From an uncultured bacterium (GTDB lineage Bacteria > Bacillota > Clostridia > Lachnospirales > Lachnospiraceae): a stretch of 34,764 nt of DNA. Positions 8,919 to 17,988 of this stretch are shown here, in pieces (the stretch's first letter is position 1; every line of letters begins with the position of its first letter). A model generated the notes under the pieces. The model saw only the letters and a list, made by a program, of their open reading frames with translations, was not told where the DNA came from and searched no databases. The DNA lies in assembly GCA_947574055.1 (NCBI GenBank), contig CANPIC010000031.1, positions 1-34,764 of the forward strand. The letters are read 5' to 3'. The translations under genes and the position numbers were made by a program.

Positions 8919-8966
8919 CCCGGGCAAAATTTAGCCTGCAGGCACACAGGCAACGGCTTGCCCGGG
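8919..8966. other. Inverted repeat between kinase and lipoprotein genes
   Basis: CCCGGGCAA (8919-8927) and TTGCCCGGG (8958-8966) are perfect 9-bp inverted repeats around a 30-nt loop; GCAG/CTGC just outside extend the stem past a small bulge. There is no T run, so it is not a classical terminator. It may stabilise or process mRNA between the two genes. Confidence 0.55.
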
Positions 8967-9001
8967 ATGCTGCGGTAACAGAGCAGGAGAGGTGTTTGTG
9001 C

Positions 9002-10285
9002 ATGAAAAAGTCATGGTTATGCGCGGTGGCTTTGCTGGCCGTATCAGTTCTTACGGCCTGCGGCGGCGGGCCACACAGGCAGGAAGAGGTTGTTGAGAGG
9101 GAAGTACAGGAAGAAGTGCAGGTTACTCTCTGGGTCTTTCCGGTGGGCAACTGGGGAAATCCCACAGCGGTGACCAGCCTGTTGTCCGGTTTCCATAAAC
9201 AATATCCGGAGATCAATGTCAGTGTAGAGTATCTGAATTATGAAACCGGTGATGATAAGATCGCGCAGGCACTGGCGCAAGGCCATGCCCCGGATCTGGT
9301 GTTTGAGGGACCTGAGCGTCTGGTGGCGGACTGGGGAGACAGGGGGCTTATGGTGGATCTGTCAGATCTCTGGGCCTTAGCTCCGTCGGAACAGATCTAT
9401 GACAATGTGAGGAAAGCCTGCTGTCATCAAAACGGCGCCTATTATGAGTACCCGCTCTGTATGTCGGCACACTGCATGGCGATCAACTATGATATGTTCC
9501 GGGAGACAGGAGCGCTTGTCTATCTAGATGAGGAAAATCATACATGGACGACGGAGGATTTTATCGCGGCAGTGGAGACACTGCAGGCCGGCGGGCAGGA
9601 ACAGGCAGGCATTGTCTATTGCAAAAACCAAAGTGGGGATCAGGGAACCCGTGCGCTGGTGAATAATCTCTGCGGCGGCTCGTTCACTGACCAGGAGCAT
9701 ACGCAGTACAGGGTTGACAGCGAAGAGAACATCACTGCTTTGGAACTGCTTTGTTCCCTGGACGGGATCCGCTTTGCGCCGGAACTTTCGGCGGGGGATG
9801 CGATCAATCTGTTTTGCAGCGGAGAAGCTGCCATGACATTTTGCTGGAATGTTTCGCTGGAGATTCAGCAGACCATCAATAATCCGGATCTGGATTTTGA
9901 AGTGTTTCCCATGGCATTTCCCACTGTCACAGGAGAGCCCAGGCTACAGGCAGGTATATGGGGATTTGGTATTTTTGATAATGGCGACGCCGCCAAGATT
10001 GAGGCGGCCAAGACATTTATCCGCTATATGACCGGGGAGGATGCACATTATATCAGAGCGGTGCGCACTTCCACATACTGGCCGGTGCGGGATGTGGGAA
10101 ATCTGTATGTCAATGATATGTTAATGGAAGAGTACAGTATTTTTACCCCCTGGGTGGGGGATTACTATCAGGTCACACCGGGATGGACCAGAGCGCGGAC
10201 TGCGTGGTGGAAGCTGCTGCAGGAGGTGGGAAGCGGTGCCGATATCCGGGAAGCGGTGAGAGGATTTCCGCAATCAGAAGAGTGA
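9002..10285 (+). CDS. Extracellular solute-binding lipoprotein (sugar ABC type)
   Basis: A 427-residue lipoprotein. The ATG at 9002 is chosen over TTG 8996 because GGAGAGG at 8986-8992 is correctly spaced for it. The signal peptide MKKSWLCAVALLAVSVLTAC ends in a lipobox, with Cys20 to be lipidated and anchored on the outer face of the membrane. The mature part (TLWVFPVGNWGNP, then a D/E-rich ligand-domain pattern, and QAGIWGFGIFDNGD near the C-terminal half) fits family-1 extracellular solute-binding proteins for oligosaccharides. No permease or ATPase gene is adjacent: secA follows and a hybrid kinase precedes. It may share permeases encoded elsewhere or serve as a sensor subunit for the kinase. 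The ligand cannot be told from the sequence. Confidence 0.9.
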   Translation: MKKSWLCAVALLAVSVLTACGGGPHRQEEVVEREVQEEVQVTLWVFPVGNWGNPTAVTSLLSGFHKQYPEINVSVEYLNYETGDDKIAQALAQGHAPDLVFEGPERLVADWGDRGLMVDLSDLWALAPSEQIYDNVRKACCHQNGAYYEYPLCMSAHCMAINYDMFRETGALVYLDEENHTWTTEDFIAAVETLQAGGQEQAGIVYCKNQSGDQGTRALVNNLCGGSFTDQEHTQYRVDSEENITALELLCSLDGIRFAPELSAGDAINLFCSGEAAMTFCWNVSLEIQQTINNPDLDFEVFPMAFPTVTGEPRLQAGIWGFGIFDNGDAAKIEAAKTFIRYMTGEDAHYIRAVRTSTYWPVRDVGNLYVNDMLMEEYSIFTPWVGDYYQVTPGWTRARTAWWKLLQEVGSGADIREAVRGFPQSEE

Positions 10286-10347
10286 CCTGCAGCCGGGATG
10301 GTACGCCCCTGCCGGAAAGTGATGATCGTGTCAGTTTTTTCGCCCTC

Positions 10348-10403
10348 TGTTCCTCACATAGGTTATGTGCACGATTGATTCATTCATGTGTTTGTGAGGA
10401 ACA
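10348..10403. promoter_or_regulatory. 11-bp inverted repeat upstream of secA
   Basis: TGTTCCTCACA (10348-10358) and TGTGAGGAACA (10393-10403) are perfect inverted repeats separated by 34 nt, ending 15 bp before the predicted secA promoter. It has no following T run. It could be an operator with two half sites or a hairpin at the end of the lipoprotein transcript. The rest of the 313-bp gap between the lipoprotein gene and secA holds only the promoter and leader. Confidence 0.5.
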
Positions 10404-10418
10404 AAGATAGCGGAGAGG

Positions 10419-10447
10419 TTGTATTTTTCGGAGTAATCTGCTAAAAT
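10419..10447 (+). promoter_or_regulatory. Promoter of secA-prfB
   Basis: TTGTAT (10419-10424), 17 bp, TAAAAT (10442-10447). It gives a leader of about 145 nt before the secA start. Confidence 0.6.
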
Positions 10448-10598
10448 ATAGCACGTCAGCAGAAAAACAGGTGTCTCACAGTGCACTCTGATTTTTGGAT
10501 ACAATGCAAAATGTGTATTTTGGCGTATGTACGGACCGTGCACCCGGTGTATGGTTGTGATTGTAGGTTATAGAGTAAATAACAGGAGCCTGACTATT

Positions 10599-13163
10599 AT
10601 GAATATAGTAGAAAAAATATTTGGAACCCACAGTGAGCGCGAGTTGAAGCGGATCACGGCGCTGGTAGACGGGATCGAAGCTCTGCGTCCCGGGATGCAG
10701 GCGCTTTCTGATGAGGAACTGCGGGGAAAGACGCAGGAATTTAAAAAGCGCCTGGACGAGGGGGCAACGTTGGATGAATTGCTTCCGGAAGCATATGCGG
10801 CGGTACGGGAAGCGGCAAGACGGGTGCTGAATATGGAGCATTTCCGGGTGCAGCTGATCGGTGGTGTGATTTTGCATCAGGGGCGCATTGCGGAAATGAA
10901 GACCGGTGAAGGTAAGACGCTGGTATCTACGTTGCCCGCTTATCTGAATGCACTGAGCGGCAGAGGGGTACATGTGGTCACGGTTAACGATTATCTGGCC
11001 AAGCGTGACGCGGAGTGGATGGGGCAGGTACATGAGTTTCTGGGCCTGAAAGTGGGTGTGGTGCTGAACTCCATGACCGCAGAGGAAAGAAGAGCTGCCT
11101 ATGGCTGTGATATCACCTATGTGACAAACAACGAACTGGGATTTGATTACCTGCGTGATAATATGGTCATATATAAGGAACAGCTGGTGCTCAGGGAACT
11201 GCACTATGCCATCATTGATGAGGTGGACTCGGTGCTGATTGATGAAGCCCGTACCCCGCTGATCATTTCCGGACAGAGTGGCAAATCCACCCGCCTTTAC
11301 GAAGCCTGTGATATACTGGCCAGACAGCTGACCAGGGGCAAGGATATGGAGGATTTATCCAAGATAGATGCCATCATGGGGATTGAGCAGGAGGAGAGCG
11401 GCGACTTTATCGTAAATGAAAAGGACAAAGTCGTAAACCTGACTGCGGACGGCGTTTCCAAAGTAGAGAAATTTTTCCAGATTGAGAATCTGGCCGATCC
11501 GGACAATCTGGAGATTCAGCATAATATAATTCTGGCGCTGCGGGCGCACAATCTGATGTTCCGTGATCAGGATTACGTGGTCAAAGATGAGCAGGTGCTG
11601 ATCGTAGATGAATTTACAGGGCGAATCATGCCGGGGCGGCGTTATTCTGACGGTCTGCATCAGGCGATCGAAGCCAAAGAACATGTGAAGGTAAAACGGG
11701 AGAGCAAGACGCTGGCGACGATTACCTTCCAGAACTTTTTCAATAAATTTGAGAAAAAAAGCGGTATGACCGGTACTGCCCTCACTGAGGAAAAGGAGTT
11801 CCGTGATATCTATGGTATGGATGTCATCGAGATCCCCACCAATAAACCGGTACAGCGTATGGACCGGCAGGACGCGGTCTATAAGACGAGAAAAGAGAAA
11901 CTTCATGCCATCGTGGAAGCAGTGAAAGAGGCACATGCCACAGGGCAGCCTGTTCTGGTAGGCACCATTACCATCGAGGCATCGGAGGAGCTGAGTCGTC
12001 TGCTGAAAAAAGAAGGCATCGAGCATAAGGTACTGAATGCCAAATTCCATGAACTGGAGGCGGAGATCGTAGCAGATGCCGGCATTCATGGTGCTGTGAC
12101 TATTGCCACCAATATGGCGGGGCGTGGTACGGATATCAAACTTGATGAGGAAGCCCGGGCAGCGGGAGGCCTGAAGATTATCGGTACGGAGCGTCATGAA
12201 TCAAGGCGTATTGACAATCAGCTCAGAGGCCGCAGCGGACGGCAGGGCGATCCCGGTGAGTCTAAATTTTATATTTCTCTGGAAGACGACCTAATGCGCC
12301 TGTTCGGTTCCGAACGGCTGATCAAGATGTTTAATGCGCTCGGGATTCCTGAAAATCAGGAGATCGAGCATAAGACACTGACCAATGCCATTGAGACGGC
12401 GCAGAAAAAAATAGAAAGCAATAACTTTGGTATCCGTAAGAACCTGCTGGAATATGATCAGGTTATGAACGAACAGCGGGAGATCATTTACGCAGAGCGC
12501 CACCGTGTGCTCAATGGCGAGAGTATGCGGGATGCAATCTATAAGATGATCACGGATATTGTGGAAAATACGGTGGATATGTGTATCGGCGACGATACCG
12601 ATCCTGACGACTGGGATATGACAGAACTCAACACGCTGCTGTTGCCGATCATTCCGCTGCGGGTGATAAACAGAGGCCGGATTGAGAAACTGAAGAAAAA
12701 CAGCTTAAAGCATCAGCTAAAGGAAGAGGCAGTCAGACTCTATGAGAGCAAAGAGGCAGAATTTCCTGAGACGGAGGCTATCCGGGAACTCGAACGGGTG
12801 GTGCTTTTGAAGGTGATTGACAGAAGGTGGATGGACCATATCGACGATATGGATCAGCTCCGCCAGGGTATCGGCCTGCAGGCGTACGGCCAGAGAGATC
12901 CTTTGGTGGAATATAAGCTGAGCGGGTATGAAATGTTTGACAGTATGACGGACAGCATCCGGGAAGATACGGTCAAACTGCTGTTCCATGTGCGTGTGGA
13001 GCAGAAAGTGGAGCGGGAACAGGTTGCGAAAGTGACAGGTACCAATAAAGATGATTCCGTACAGAAAGGGCCGGTCAAGCGGGAGACCGCCAAGGTGTAT
13101 CCCAACGATCCGTGTCCGTGCGGAAGCGGTAAAAAATATAAACAGTGCTGCGGCAGAAAGTAG
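10599..13163 (+). CDS. secA: Protein translocase ATPase SecA
   Basis: An 854-residue motor that drives preproteins through the SecYEG channel by ATP hydrolysis. The start is ATG 10599 ([18 protein letters not shown]), with AGGAG at 10584-10588; reading further upstream gives residues foreign to the family. Visible elements are Walker A (MKTGEGKT, residues 100-107), DEAD-type Walker B ([17 protein letters not shown]), the preprotein-binding insertion, helicase motif VI region ([13 protein letters not shown]), and the C-terminal zinc-binding SEC-C tail [13 protein letters not shown], which contacts SecB-like partners or ribosomes. Length is close to the bacterial norm. prfB starts only 10 bp after the stop, so the two genes form an operon, a pairing common in Firmicutes. 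Confidence 0.98.
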   Translation: MNIVEKIFGTHSERELKRITALVDGIEALRPGMQALSDEELRGKTQEFKKRLDEGATLDELLPEAYAAVREAARRVLNMEHFRVQLIGGVILHQGRIAEMKTGEGKTLVSTLPAYLNALSGRGVHVVTVNDYLAKRDAEWMGQVHEFLGLKVGVVLNSMTAEERRAAYGCDITYVTNNELGFDYLRDNMVIYKEQLVLRELHYAIIDEVDSVLIDEARTPLIISGQSGKSTRLYEACDILARQLTRGKDMEDLSKIDAIMGIEQEESGDFIVNEKDKVVNLTADGVSKVEKFFQIENLADPDNLEIQHNIILALRAHNLMFRDQDYVVKDEQVLIVDEFTGRIMPGRRYSDGLHQAIEAKEHVKVKRESKTLATITFQNFFNKFEKKSGMTGTALTEEKEFRDIYGMDVIEIPTNKPVQRMDRQDAVYKTRKEKLHAIVEAVKEAHATGQPVLVGTITIEASEELSRLLKKEGIEHKVLNAKFHELEAEIVADAGIHGAVTIATNMAGRGTDIKLDEEARAAGGLKIIGTERHESRRIDNQLRGRSGRQGDPGESKFYISLEDDLMRLFGSERLIKMFNALGIPENQEIEHKTLTNAIETAQKKIESNNFGIRKNLLEYDQVMNEQREIIYAERHRVLNGESMRDAIYKMITDIVENTVDMCIGDDTDPDDWDMTELNTLLLPIIPLRVINRGRIEKLKKNSLKHQLKEEAVRLYESKEAEFPETEAIRELERVVLLKVIDRRWMDHIDDMDQLRQGIGLQAYGQRDPLVEYKLSGYEMFDSMTDSIREDTVKLLFHVRVEQKVEREQVAKVTGTNKDDSVQKGPVKRETAKVYPNDPCPCGSGKKYKQCCGRK

Positions 13164-13173
13164 GTGACGTTAA

Positions 13174-14302
13174 TTGGTAGAACTGGATCAGATGAAAGCA
13201 GAATTACAGGCATATGAAACACCATTAGCGGAAGTGAGGGATTCACTTTAACCTTGCTGACAAGGGAAAGCGGATCGAAGAGTTGGAGCGGGAGATGGAA
13301 GCACCCGGTTTCTGGGATGACCCCGATTATTCCAACCGCAAAATGAAGGAACTCAAAAATTTAAAAGACATTGTGGAAGTTTGCGAGGGTCTTTCTTCTC
13401 AGTATGAGGATATCGAGACACTGCTTGAAATGGGGTATGAGATGGACGGTGAGGATGAAGAGATCGTCACCGAAACGAGGCAGGAACTGGACGATTTTAT
13501 TGCCCGTTTTGAGGAGATCCGGATCAGTACCCTGCTGTCGGGCGAATATGACAAAAACAATGCCATTTTGAAACTCAATGCAGGCGCAGGCGGTACGGAA
13601 AGCTGCGACTGGGCCGGTATGCTTTATCGCATGTATACAAGATGGGCCGAGAAAAAAGGGTATGCAGTGGAGGTGCTGGACTATCTGGACGGCGAAGAGG
13701 CCGGCATCAAATCCGTGACCTTCCAGGTCAATGGCGAAAATGCTTATGGTTATCTGAAATCAGAAAAAGGCGTCCACCGGCTGGTACGGATTTCTCCCTT
13801 CAATGCGCAGGGAAAGCGACAGACCTCCTTTGTCTCACTGGATGTGATGCCGGATATCGAAGAAGATCTGGACATCGAAATCAACGACGACGAACTGCGC
13901 ATCGACACCTATCGAAGCAGCGGTGCGGGTGGTCAGCATATCAACAAAACCTCATCGGCCATCCGTATCACACACCTGCCCACCGGTATTGTGGTACAGT
14001 GCCAGAATGAGCGCAGCCAGCATATGAACAAGGACAAAGCCATGCAGATGCTCAAAGCCAAACTCTACCTTCTAAAACAGGAAGAGAATGCGCAGAAACT
14101 TTCCGGCATCCGGGGCGAAGTAAAAGAGATCGGCTGGGGAAACCAGATCCGCTCTTATGTGATGCAGCCCTACACCATGGTCAAAGACCACCGCACATCG
14201 GCGGAAGTCAGCAATGTAGACGGCGTGATGGACGGTGCGATCGACCCCCTTATCAATGCTTACCTGAAATGGATCAATACAGGCGCAGAAGAAACACCAT
14301 GA
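13174..14302 (+). CDS. prfB: Peptide chain release factor 2 (programmed +1 frameshift)
   Basis: Release factor 2 recognises UGA and UAA and triggers peptide release on the ribosome. Translation starts at TTG 13174 (AGGTGA at 13162-13167), reads 25 codons (MVELDQMKAELQAYETPLAE…) to CTT 13246-13248, then must skip one base (T13249) and continue from 13250 (NLADKGKRIEELEREMEAPG) to 14302, giving 375 residues. The SPF tripeptide that reads the stop codon is at about 207-209 and the catalytic GGQ at 252-254. The normal autoregulatory frameshift site is conserved except that the in-frame stop is TAA, not TGA. A strong terminator follows. An annotation starting at 13283 would miss the N-terminus. 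Confidence 0.96.
13232..13252 (+). promoter_or_regulatory. RF2 programmed frameshift site with UAA stop
   Basis: The codons AGG GAT TCA CTT TAA C match the canonical AGG GGG TAT CTT TGA C in register: an SD-like AGG nine bases before the slippery CTT, then stop and C. The stop here is TAA (13249-13251). A second zero-frame stop, TGA, lies two codons later (13258-13260). AAGTGA (13232-13237) and TCACTT (13243-13248) form an inverted repeat whose right arm includes the slippery codon. Confidence 0.9.
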
Positions 14303-14310
14303 CAGAGAAC

Positions 14311-14341
14311 CACCCCGGAGATTTTATCCGGGGTGTCTTTT
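14311..14341 (+). terminator. Terminator of secA-prfB
   Basis: CACCCCGGA (14311-14319) pairs with TCCGGGGTG (14327-14335) around a 7-nt loop, followed by TCTTTT. Confidence 0.9.
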
Positions 14342-14581
14342 GTGTGAGGAGGTTAGATGCAAGGCGGTATGGCCCTGCTTTCATGGAGATACGTCATACA
14401 CAAGCAAAATGTTTGCGATACGGGTCATTCGACTTCCACAAGGTATTTTGCTCAAATCACGGGCGCCTTTGTCAGCAATACTATCTTAAAAACGGATATT
14501 TTTCAAGACATACAATCACTTCCGGCAGAGGCGTACCGTTCCGGCCATGCACCTTGCAGGCGGGACATTTTTATCTTTCTA

Positions 14582-14610
14582 TTTACAAAGACACAACGGT
14601 ATAGTATAAT
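14582..14610 (+). promoter_or_regulatory. Promoter of the surface-protein gene
   Basis: TTTACA (14582-14587), 17 bp, perfect TATAAT (14605-14610). No gene lies between it and the ATG at 15082, so it is the best candidate promoter for that gene. Confidence 0.7.
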
Positions 14611-14613
14611 CAT

Positions 14614-14649
14614 GACACCAGACAAAGTACTGTTTGGTGTCTGTTTTCT
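14614..14649 (+). terminator. Terminator-like hairpin at the start of the long leader
   Basis: GACACCA (14614-14620) pairs with TGGTGTC (14635-14641), with ACA/TGT inside, followed by TGTTTTCT. It sits at the predicted transcription start of the promoter just upstream, so it may end transcription arriving from further left or tune early elongation. The T run is interrupted. Confidence 0.45.
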
Positions 14650-14857
14650 ATAAGGCGGAAGTCACTGGAGATTTCCGGCCAACTATTTTCTTATTCTCAC
14701 ATGTTACGGTATTCTTGCCGGCATGTACGTACGCAGGTACGAATCTTTGACATTTCACTGTCACACTAATCCCGGGAAAGAAAAACAGAAGATCCAGATG
14801 GAAAGGACGAAAGAAGAACAGGCATGTCATCACTGCCTGACAGACCCGAAATGTAAT

Positions 14858-15061
14858 CTAAAAACAGCAGAATCCCGGAGGAGACCCGGATAGATTTACG
14901 GACGCAAAGCGGCCGGAAATGCTATCCCCGGAAGGGGTATCAGAAGGGATACTGCGGAACTAAAAACAGCAGAATCCCGGAGGAGACCCGGATAGATTTA
15001 CGGACGCAAAGCGGCCGGAAATGCTATCCCCGGAAGGGGTATCAGGAGGGATACTGCGGAA
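14858..15061 (+). repeat. Two tandem 102-bp structured leader repeats (candidate riboregulator)
   Basis: Positions 14858-14959 and 14960-15061 are head-to-tail copies with a single difference (A14944 against G15046); CTAAA of a third copy follows at 15062. Each copy can fold: an outer stem GCAGAATCCC with GGGATACTGC (14867-14876/14946-14955, one A-A mismatch), an inner GGATAG/CTATCC stem (14888-14893/14922-14927), a competing CCCC-GGAA-GGGG hairpin (14926-14937), and a GTATC/GATAC hairpin near the 3' end. GACGCAAAGC (14901-14910) matches a conserved piece of class-I cyclic di-GMP riboswitches, but the other conserved half (GGCAAACC-type) is not visible, so I do not assign that class. The pair lies directly before the ribosome binding site of the surface-protein gene. 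Confidence 0.85.
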
Positions 15062-15081
15062 CTAAATATAGGAGACCCTTT

Positions 15082-17988
15082 ATGAAATTAAAAAAGCGCA
15101 TGATGGTCATTTTGTATGTTATCATTATGACCGTTTCTTTTCTGCACCCATTTTGCGGACAAATATCTTGTGCGCAAGAGCAGACGACACAGGCAGAAGA
15201 AGTCTGCCCGGGCGGGACAGATGATCAAAAAGGTGAATTGGAAAAAGAAGCCCAGGAATCCGCAAAGGAAGAGGAGAAAGGGCCGGAGACAAACAAAGAG
15301 ATATCCGAAGAAACGCAGACACAGCAAAAAGAGGTGCAGGATACGGAAAGCGAAGAAACAGAAAAGCAACCGGACAAAGAAGCAGATGAGAAGGAAGAGG
15401 AGAAAGCACCTTTGGAGGAGACAGATGCGGACAAGGCAGAGGCGGAGGATGACTTTCCGGCTGAGGTAGATGACGGGAACGAAAAAGCGGAAGTAACGAC
15501 GCAGATTCCTGACCTTTCGGAGACGGATTCGCCTGCGGACGAACCTGATCCGCAGTCACAAGAGATGTCCCAGCCGGAGGATATTGTAGAACCGGATGAG
15601 ACGGATGTGTGGGAGTCGGAGGAAGACTATCGGCCCATTCGCACGCGGCTGGCACCCAGAAGTGTGGGAATCTCCGCATCCGATCCCCGGGTGGGCCAGG
15701 AGAACAGTTATAACTGTATCAATGGCGTGGAGACGTGGACAGTGCCTGCCAACGGGAAATACAGGATATCCTGCTATGGCGGCGCCGGTGGTGATCAGAG
15801 CCTGCCCGGTGATACGTTAAGCGGGGGTACGGGCAGTGTCCGTCAGGGTACAATACAGCTTACAAAAGGGACGGTTTTGTATATTAACGTGGGAGGGAAT
15901 GGTCTGAGCGGCTACAGGCATTCCAATGGAGATGAGGAAGGAAATGACGGCAGTTACAACGGCGGGGCAGCGGCGGGCTATGATACCAGCGATCTGGGTA
16001 ATCACGGGCGCTATTGGACACATGGCGCCGGCGGAGGTGCCAGTGACGTGAGGATGAGCAGCAATGATCTAAACAGTCAGATCATCGTTGCAGGCGGTGG
16101 AGGCGGCGCCAATAAAAAGACAAGAGGCAGCAATGGAGACAGCGGCAGTTATAATGGCCGGCGACTGGAAGGGACCAACGAGGGCGGTGGCGGAGGCTAT
16201 TATGGTGGCAATGCCCATCAGGGCGGGAGCAGTTATGTCAATACCTCTTATTTTACCGAGATTACGGAGCAAAACGGCGGCAGTACGGAAGGCCGCGTGG
16301 TGATCCGCGTTGTGACGCTGTTTCCCAAGATTGTCCTGTCCGCTTCCAGAGAGTGGACCAATAAGCACGTGCGGATCAGTGCTTCCGTGCTGTCGTATGG
16401 AGAGGGCCGTCCGCCTGCCTGTTTTTCCTGGGAAAAGGATGAAAACGGCGCGGATATCTGGACGGCAGACAATACCTTTGATGCCCGGCAGAATGGTATC
16501 TGTTCCTGCAAGATCCGGGATACAGCAGGGAATATCACAGAGGCTTCGTGGGAAGTGAAAAATATTGACAGACTGGCGCCGATCACGGCCGGAATCTCGC
16601 TGTCCACGGAGGAATGGACAGATGGCGCAGTGACTTTAGCCATGGAAGCAGAGGATGCACCTGCGACCGGAGAAGACGGGCAGTCGGGGCTGGCCAGGGC
16701 TGCCTATGCCTGGGGGAAGAAAGCGCCTTCCGGTCAGATCCTATGGGATCTTAAAAGCCTGACAGAGCCGGAAGAGACAGAGGCAGAACAGGCAGCCGCC
16801 GCAGAGCCAAAGCAGGAAGCGGACGCGGGACAGCAGCCTGACGCAGAGCAGGAACCGGTATGGGGAGAGCAGGATACAGTTGCTATTTCCGAAAACGGGG
16901 ATTATCTGTGCCGCGTCAGAGACCAGGCCGGCAATCTGGAAGAAACGCTCTGCATGGTCCGAAATATCGACTGCACACCACCCAGCTTTACCTGGAGTCG
17001 TCCGGACAAATGGTATGAAGGCGGGACATGGATCACGGTCGAGGCGACGGATTTACAGCCGGATGGCACACCGGGATGCGGTCTGGCGCAGAAGGCGTAT
17101 TCTCTGGATGGTAACCTTTACACCGCTTCTCCTGTTCTGTTTATCGAAGGGGAGGGCAGCTATGAGATATGGGTGAAAGATCGTATGGGAAATATCAAAA
17201 AAGAGACAGTGACGTTTTTACATGACAAAAGAGAGCCGATACGTACGCCGGAGGAACCCGCAAAGGAAGAAAAACAGGAGGAAGATAAGCAAGAGGAAGG
17301 AAACCGCGGGGAGGATAAGCAGAAAGGCGGGAAGAAGGAAATTCCGCTACCGGTTCCGCTGATACAGGAGCCGATAACGACTCCTGGCAGAGGAGATTCG
17401 GACTTAGGCATTGTGGGAACACTGCCCGCGGTGGCAGAACCGGCAGGACAAAAAAATGAGGCCCAAAAGGTTGTCAGGGACCGGTTGCTTATGCCGCCGC
17501 TCACTTCTCTTGTCATGACAGAGCCTACAGAGATGCCGCTTCCTCATAAAGCGGAGAAAAAGATTCCCGTCACGGAAAAACAAAAAAAGGAGGCGCCTGC
17601 CCGGCCGCAGATCATCCGGAAAGAGCCGGTCAGATGGGAGATAAACTGGAAACGGGCAGCACTGTACTGCGTCTGGATGGTAGTGGTAATATGTGGTCTT
17701 TTGTGGTTGTTATTTGCCCTTATCTTTGAGCATGCCACGGTTTATAAAAAAGATCAAAAGGGAACTTACCACAAGATTGGCAGGTGCGCCATTATACGTA
17801 AAAAAGAATATAAACAGATCAATCTGCTTCATGTGATGAAAAAAGGGGAGGACAGCGATTATAAAGTATGCTTTGCCAGGGCATTTGTCTTTCTGCACAG
17901 GAAGGAAAAAGTAATGATACGCACCTGGTATGGTGTGGAACTTCGACATGTGGCCAGAGAAATCGAAATATTTTCTTGCAATTCGTAA
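15082..17988 (+). CDS. Glycine-rich, Ig-like membrane-anchored surface protein
   Basis: A 968-residue protein with GGAG at 15071-15074. In order: a signal peptide (MKLKKRMMVILYVIIMTVSF…), a highly acidic Glu/Lys/Asp-rich low-complexity stretch to about residue 190, a glycine-rich domain (about 205-410) with AGGGGGANKK and GGGGGYYGGNAHQGGSSYV resembling the ALK/LTK-type Gly-rich fold, three probable Ig-like repeats (about 415-495, 496-632, 633-716) marked by DRLAPI and DCTPPSF linkers, and a Lys/Glu/Pro spacer. A transmembrane helix (about 858-883) and an 85-residue cytoplasmic tail follow. There is no LPXTG motif, so it is anchored by the helix and not by sortase. It stands alone, with its own promoter and a long structured leader. 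A role in adhesion or envelope binding is inferred from architecture only. Confidence 0.88.
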   Translation: MKLKKRMMVILYVIIMTVSFLHPFCGQISCAQEQTTQAEEVCPGGTDDQKGELEKEAQESAKEEEKGPETNKEISEETQTQQKEVQDTESEETEKQPDKEADEKEEEKAPLEETDADKAEAEDDFPAEVDDGNEKAEVTTQIPDLSETDSPADEPDPQSQEMSQPEDIVEPDETDVWESEEDYRPIRTRLAPRSVGISASDPRVGQENSYNCINGVETWTVPANGKYRISCYGGAGGDQSLPGDTLSGGTGSVRQGTIQLTKGTVLYINVGGNGLSGYRHSNGDEEGNDGSYNGGAAAGYDTSDLGNHGRYWTHGAGGGASDVRMSSNDLNSQIIVAGGGGGANKKTRGSNGDSGSYNGRRLEGTNEGGGGGYYGGNAHQGGSSYVNTSYFTEITEQNGGSTEGRVVIRVVTLFPKIVLSASREWTNKHVRISASVLSYGEGRPPACFSWEKDENGADIWTADNTFDARQNGICSCKIRDTAGNITEASWEVKNIDRLAPITAGISLSTEEWTDGAVTLAMEAEDAPATGEDGQSGLARAAYAWGKKAPSGQILWDLKSLTEPEETEAEQAAAAEPKQEADAGQQPDAEQEPVWGEQDTVAISENGDYLCRVRDQAGNLEETLCMVRNIDCTPPSFTWSRPDKWYEGGTWITVEATDLQPDGTPGCGLAQKAYSLDGNLYTASPVLFIEGEGSYEIWVKDRMGNIKKETVTFLHDKREPIRTPEEPAKEEKQEEDKQEEGNRGEDKQKGGKKEIPLPVPLIQEPITTPGRGDSDLGIVGTLPAVAEPAGQKNEAQKVVRDRLLMPPLTSLVMTEPTEMPLPHKAEKKIPVTEKQKKEAPARPQIIRKEPVRWEINWKRAALYCVWMVVVICGLLWLLFALIFEHATVYKKDQKGTYHKIGRCAIIRKKEYKQINLLHVMKKGEDSDYKVCFARAFVFLHRKEKVMIRTWYGVELRHVAREIEIFSCNS

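Larger units (their letters stand above)
14342..14857 (+). other. Non-coding stretch and long leader of the surface-protein gene
   Basis: No convincing gene is seen. The part before 14582 contains only weak ORFs. After the promoter at 14582-14610 the leader has several small inverted repeats: a terminator-like hairpin at 14614-14641, GGAA…TTCC around 14654-14679, CGTAC/GTACG in 14728-14742, and TGACA/TGTCA in 14749-14764. Together with the 102-bp tandem copies this makes an untranslated leader of about 465 nt, unusually long for one gene. Confidence 0.5.

Noticed and set aside
13283..14302. prfB as a 339-residue protein starting at TTG 13283
   Set aside because: It would lack the conserved N-terminal domain, which is encoded upstream in another frame and joined by the programmed frameshift.
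14357..14653. 98-residue ORF after the prfB terminator, with AGGAGG upstream
   Set aside because: Spacing to the ATG is only 4 nt, the product has no recognisable pattern, and the frame runs through a strong promoter and a terminator-like hairpin. I treat it as chance.
14858..15061. Assignment of the tandem units as a known c-di-GMP riboswitch
   Set aside because: Only the GACGCAAAGC segment matches by eye. The first conserved segment and the GAAA-capped stem in the right order are not visible, so the class is left open.
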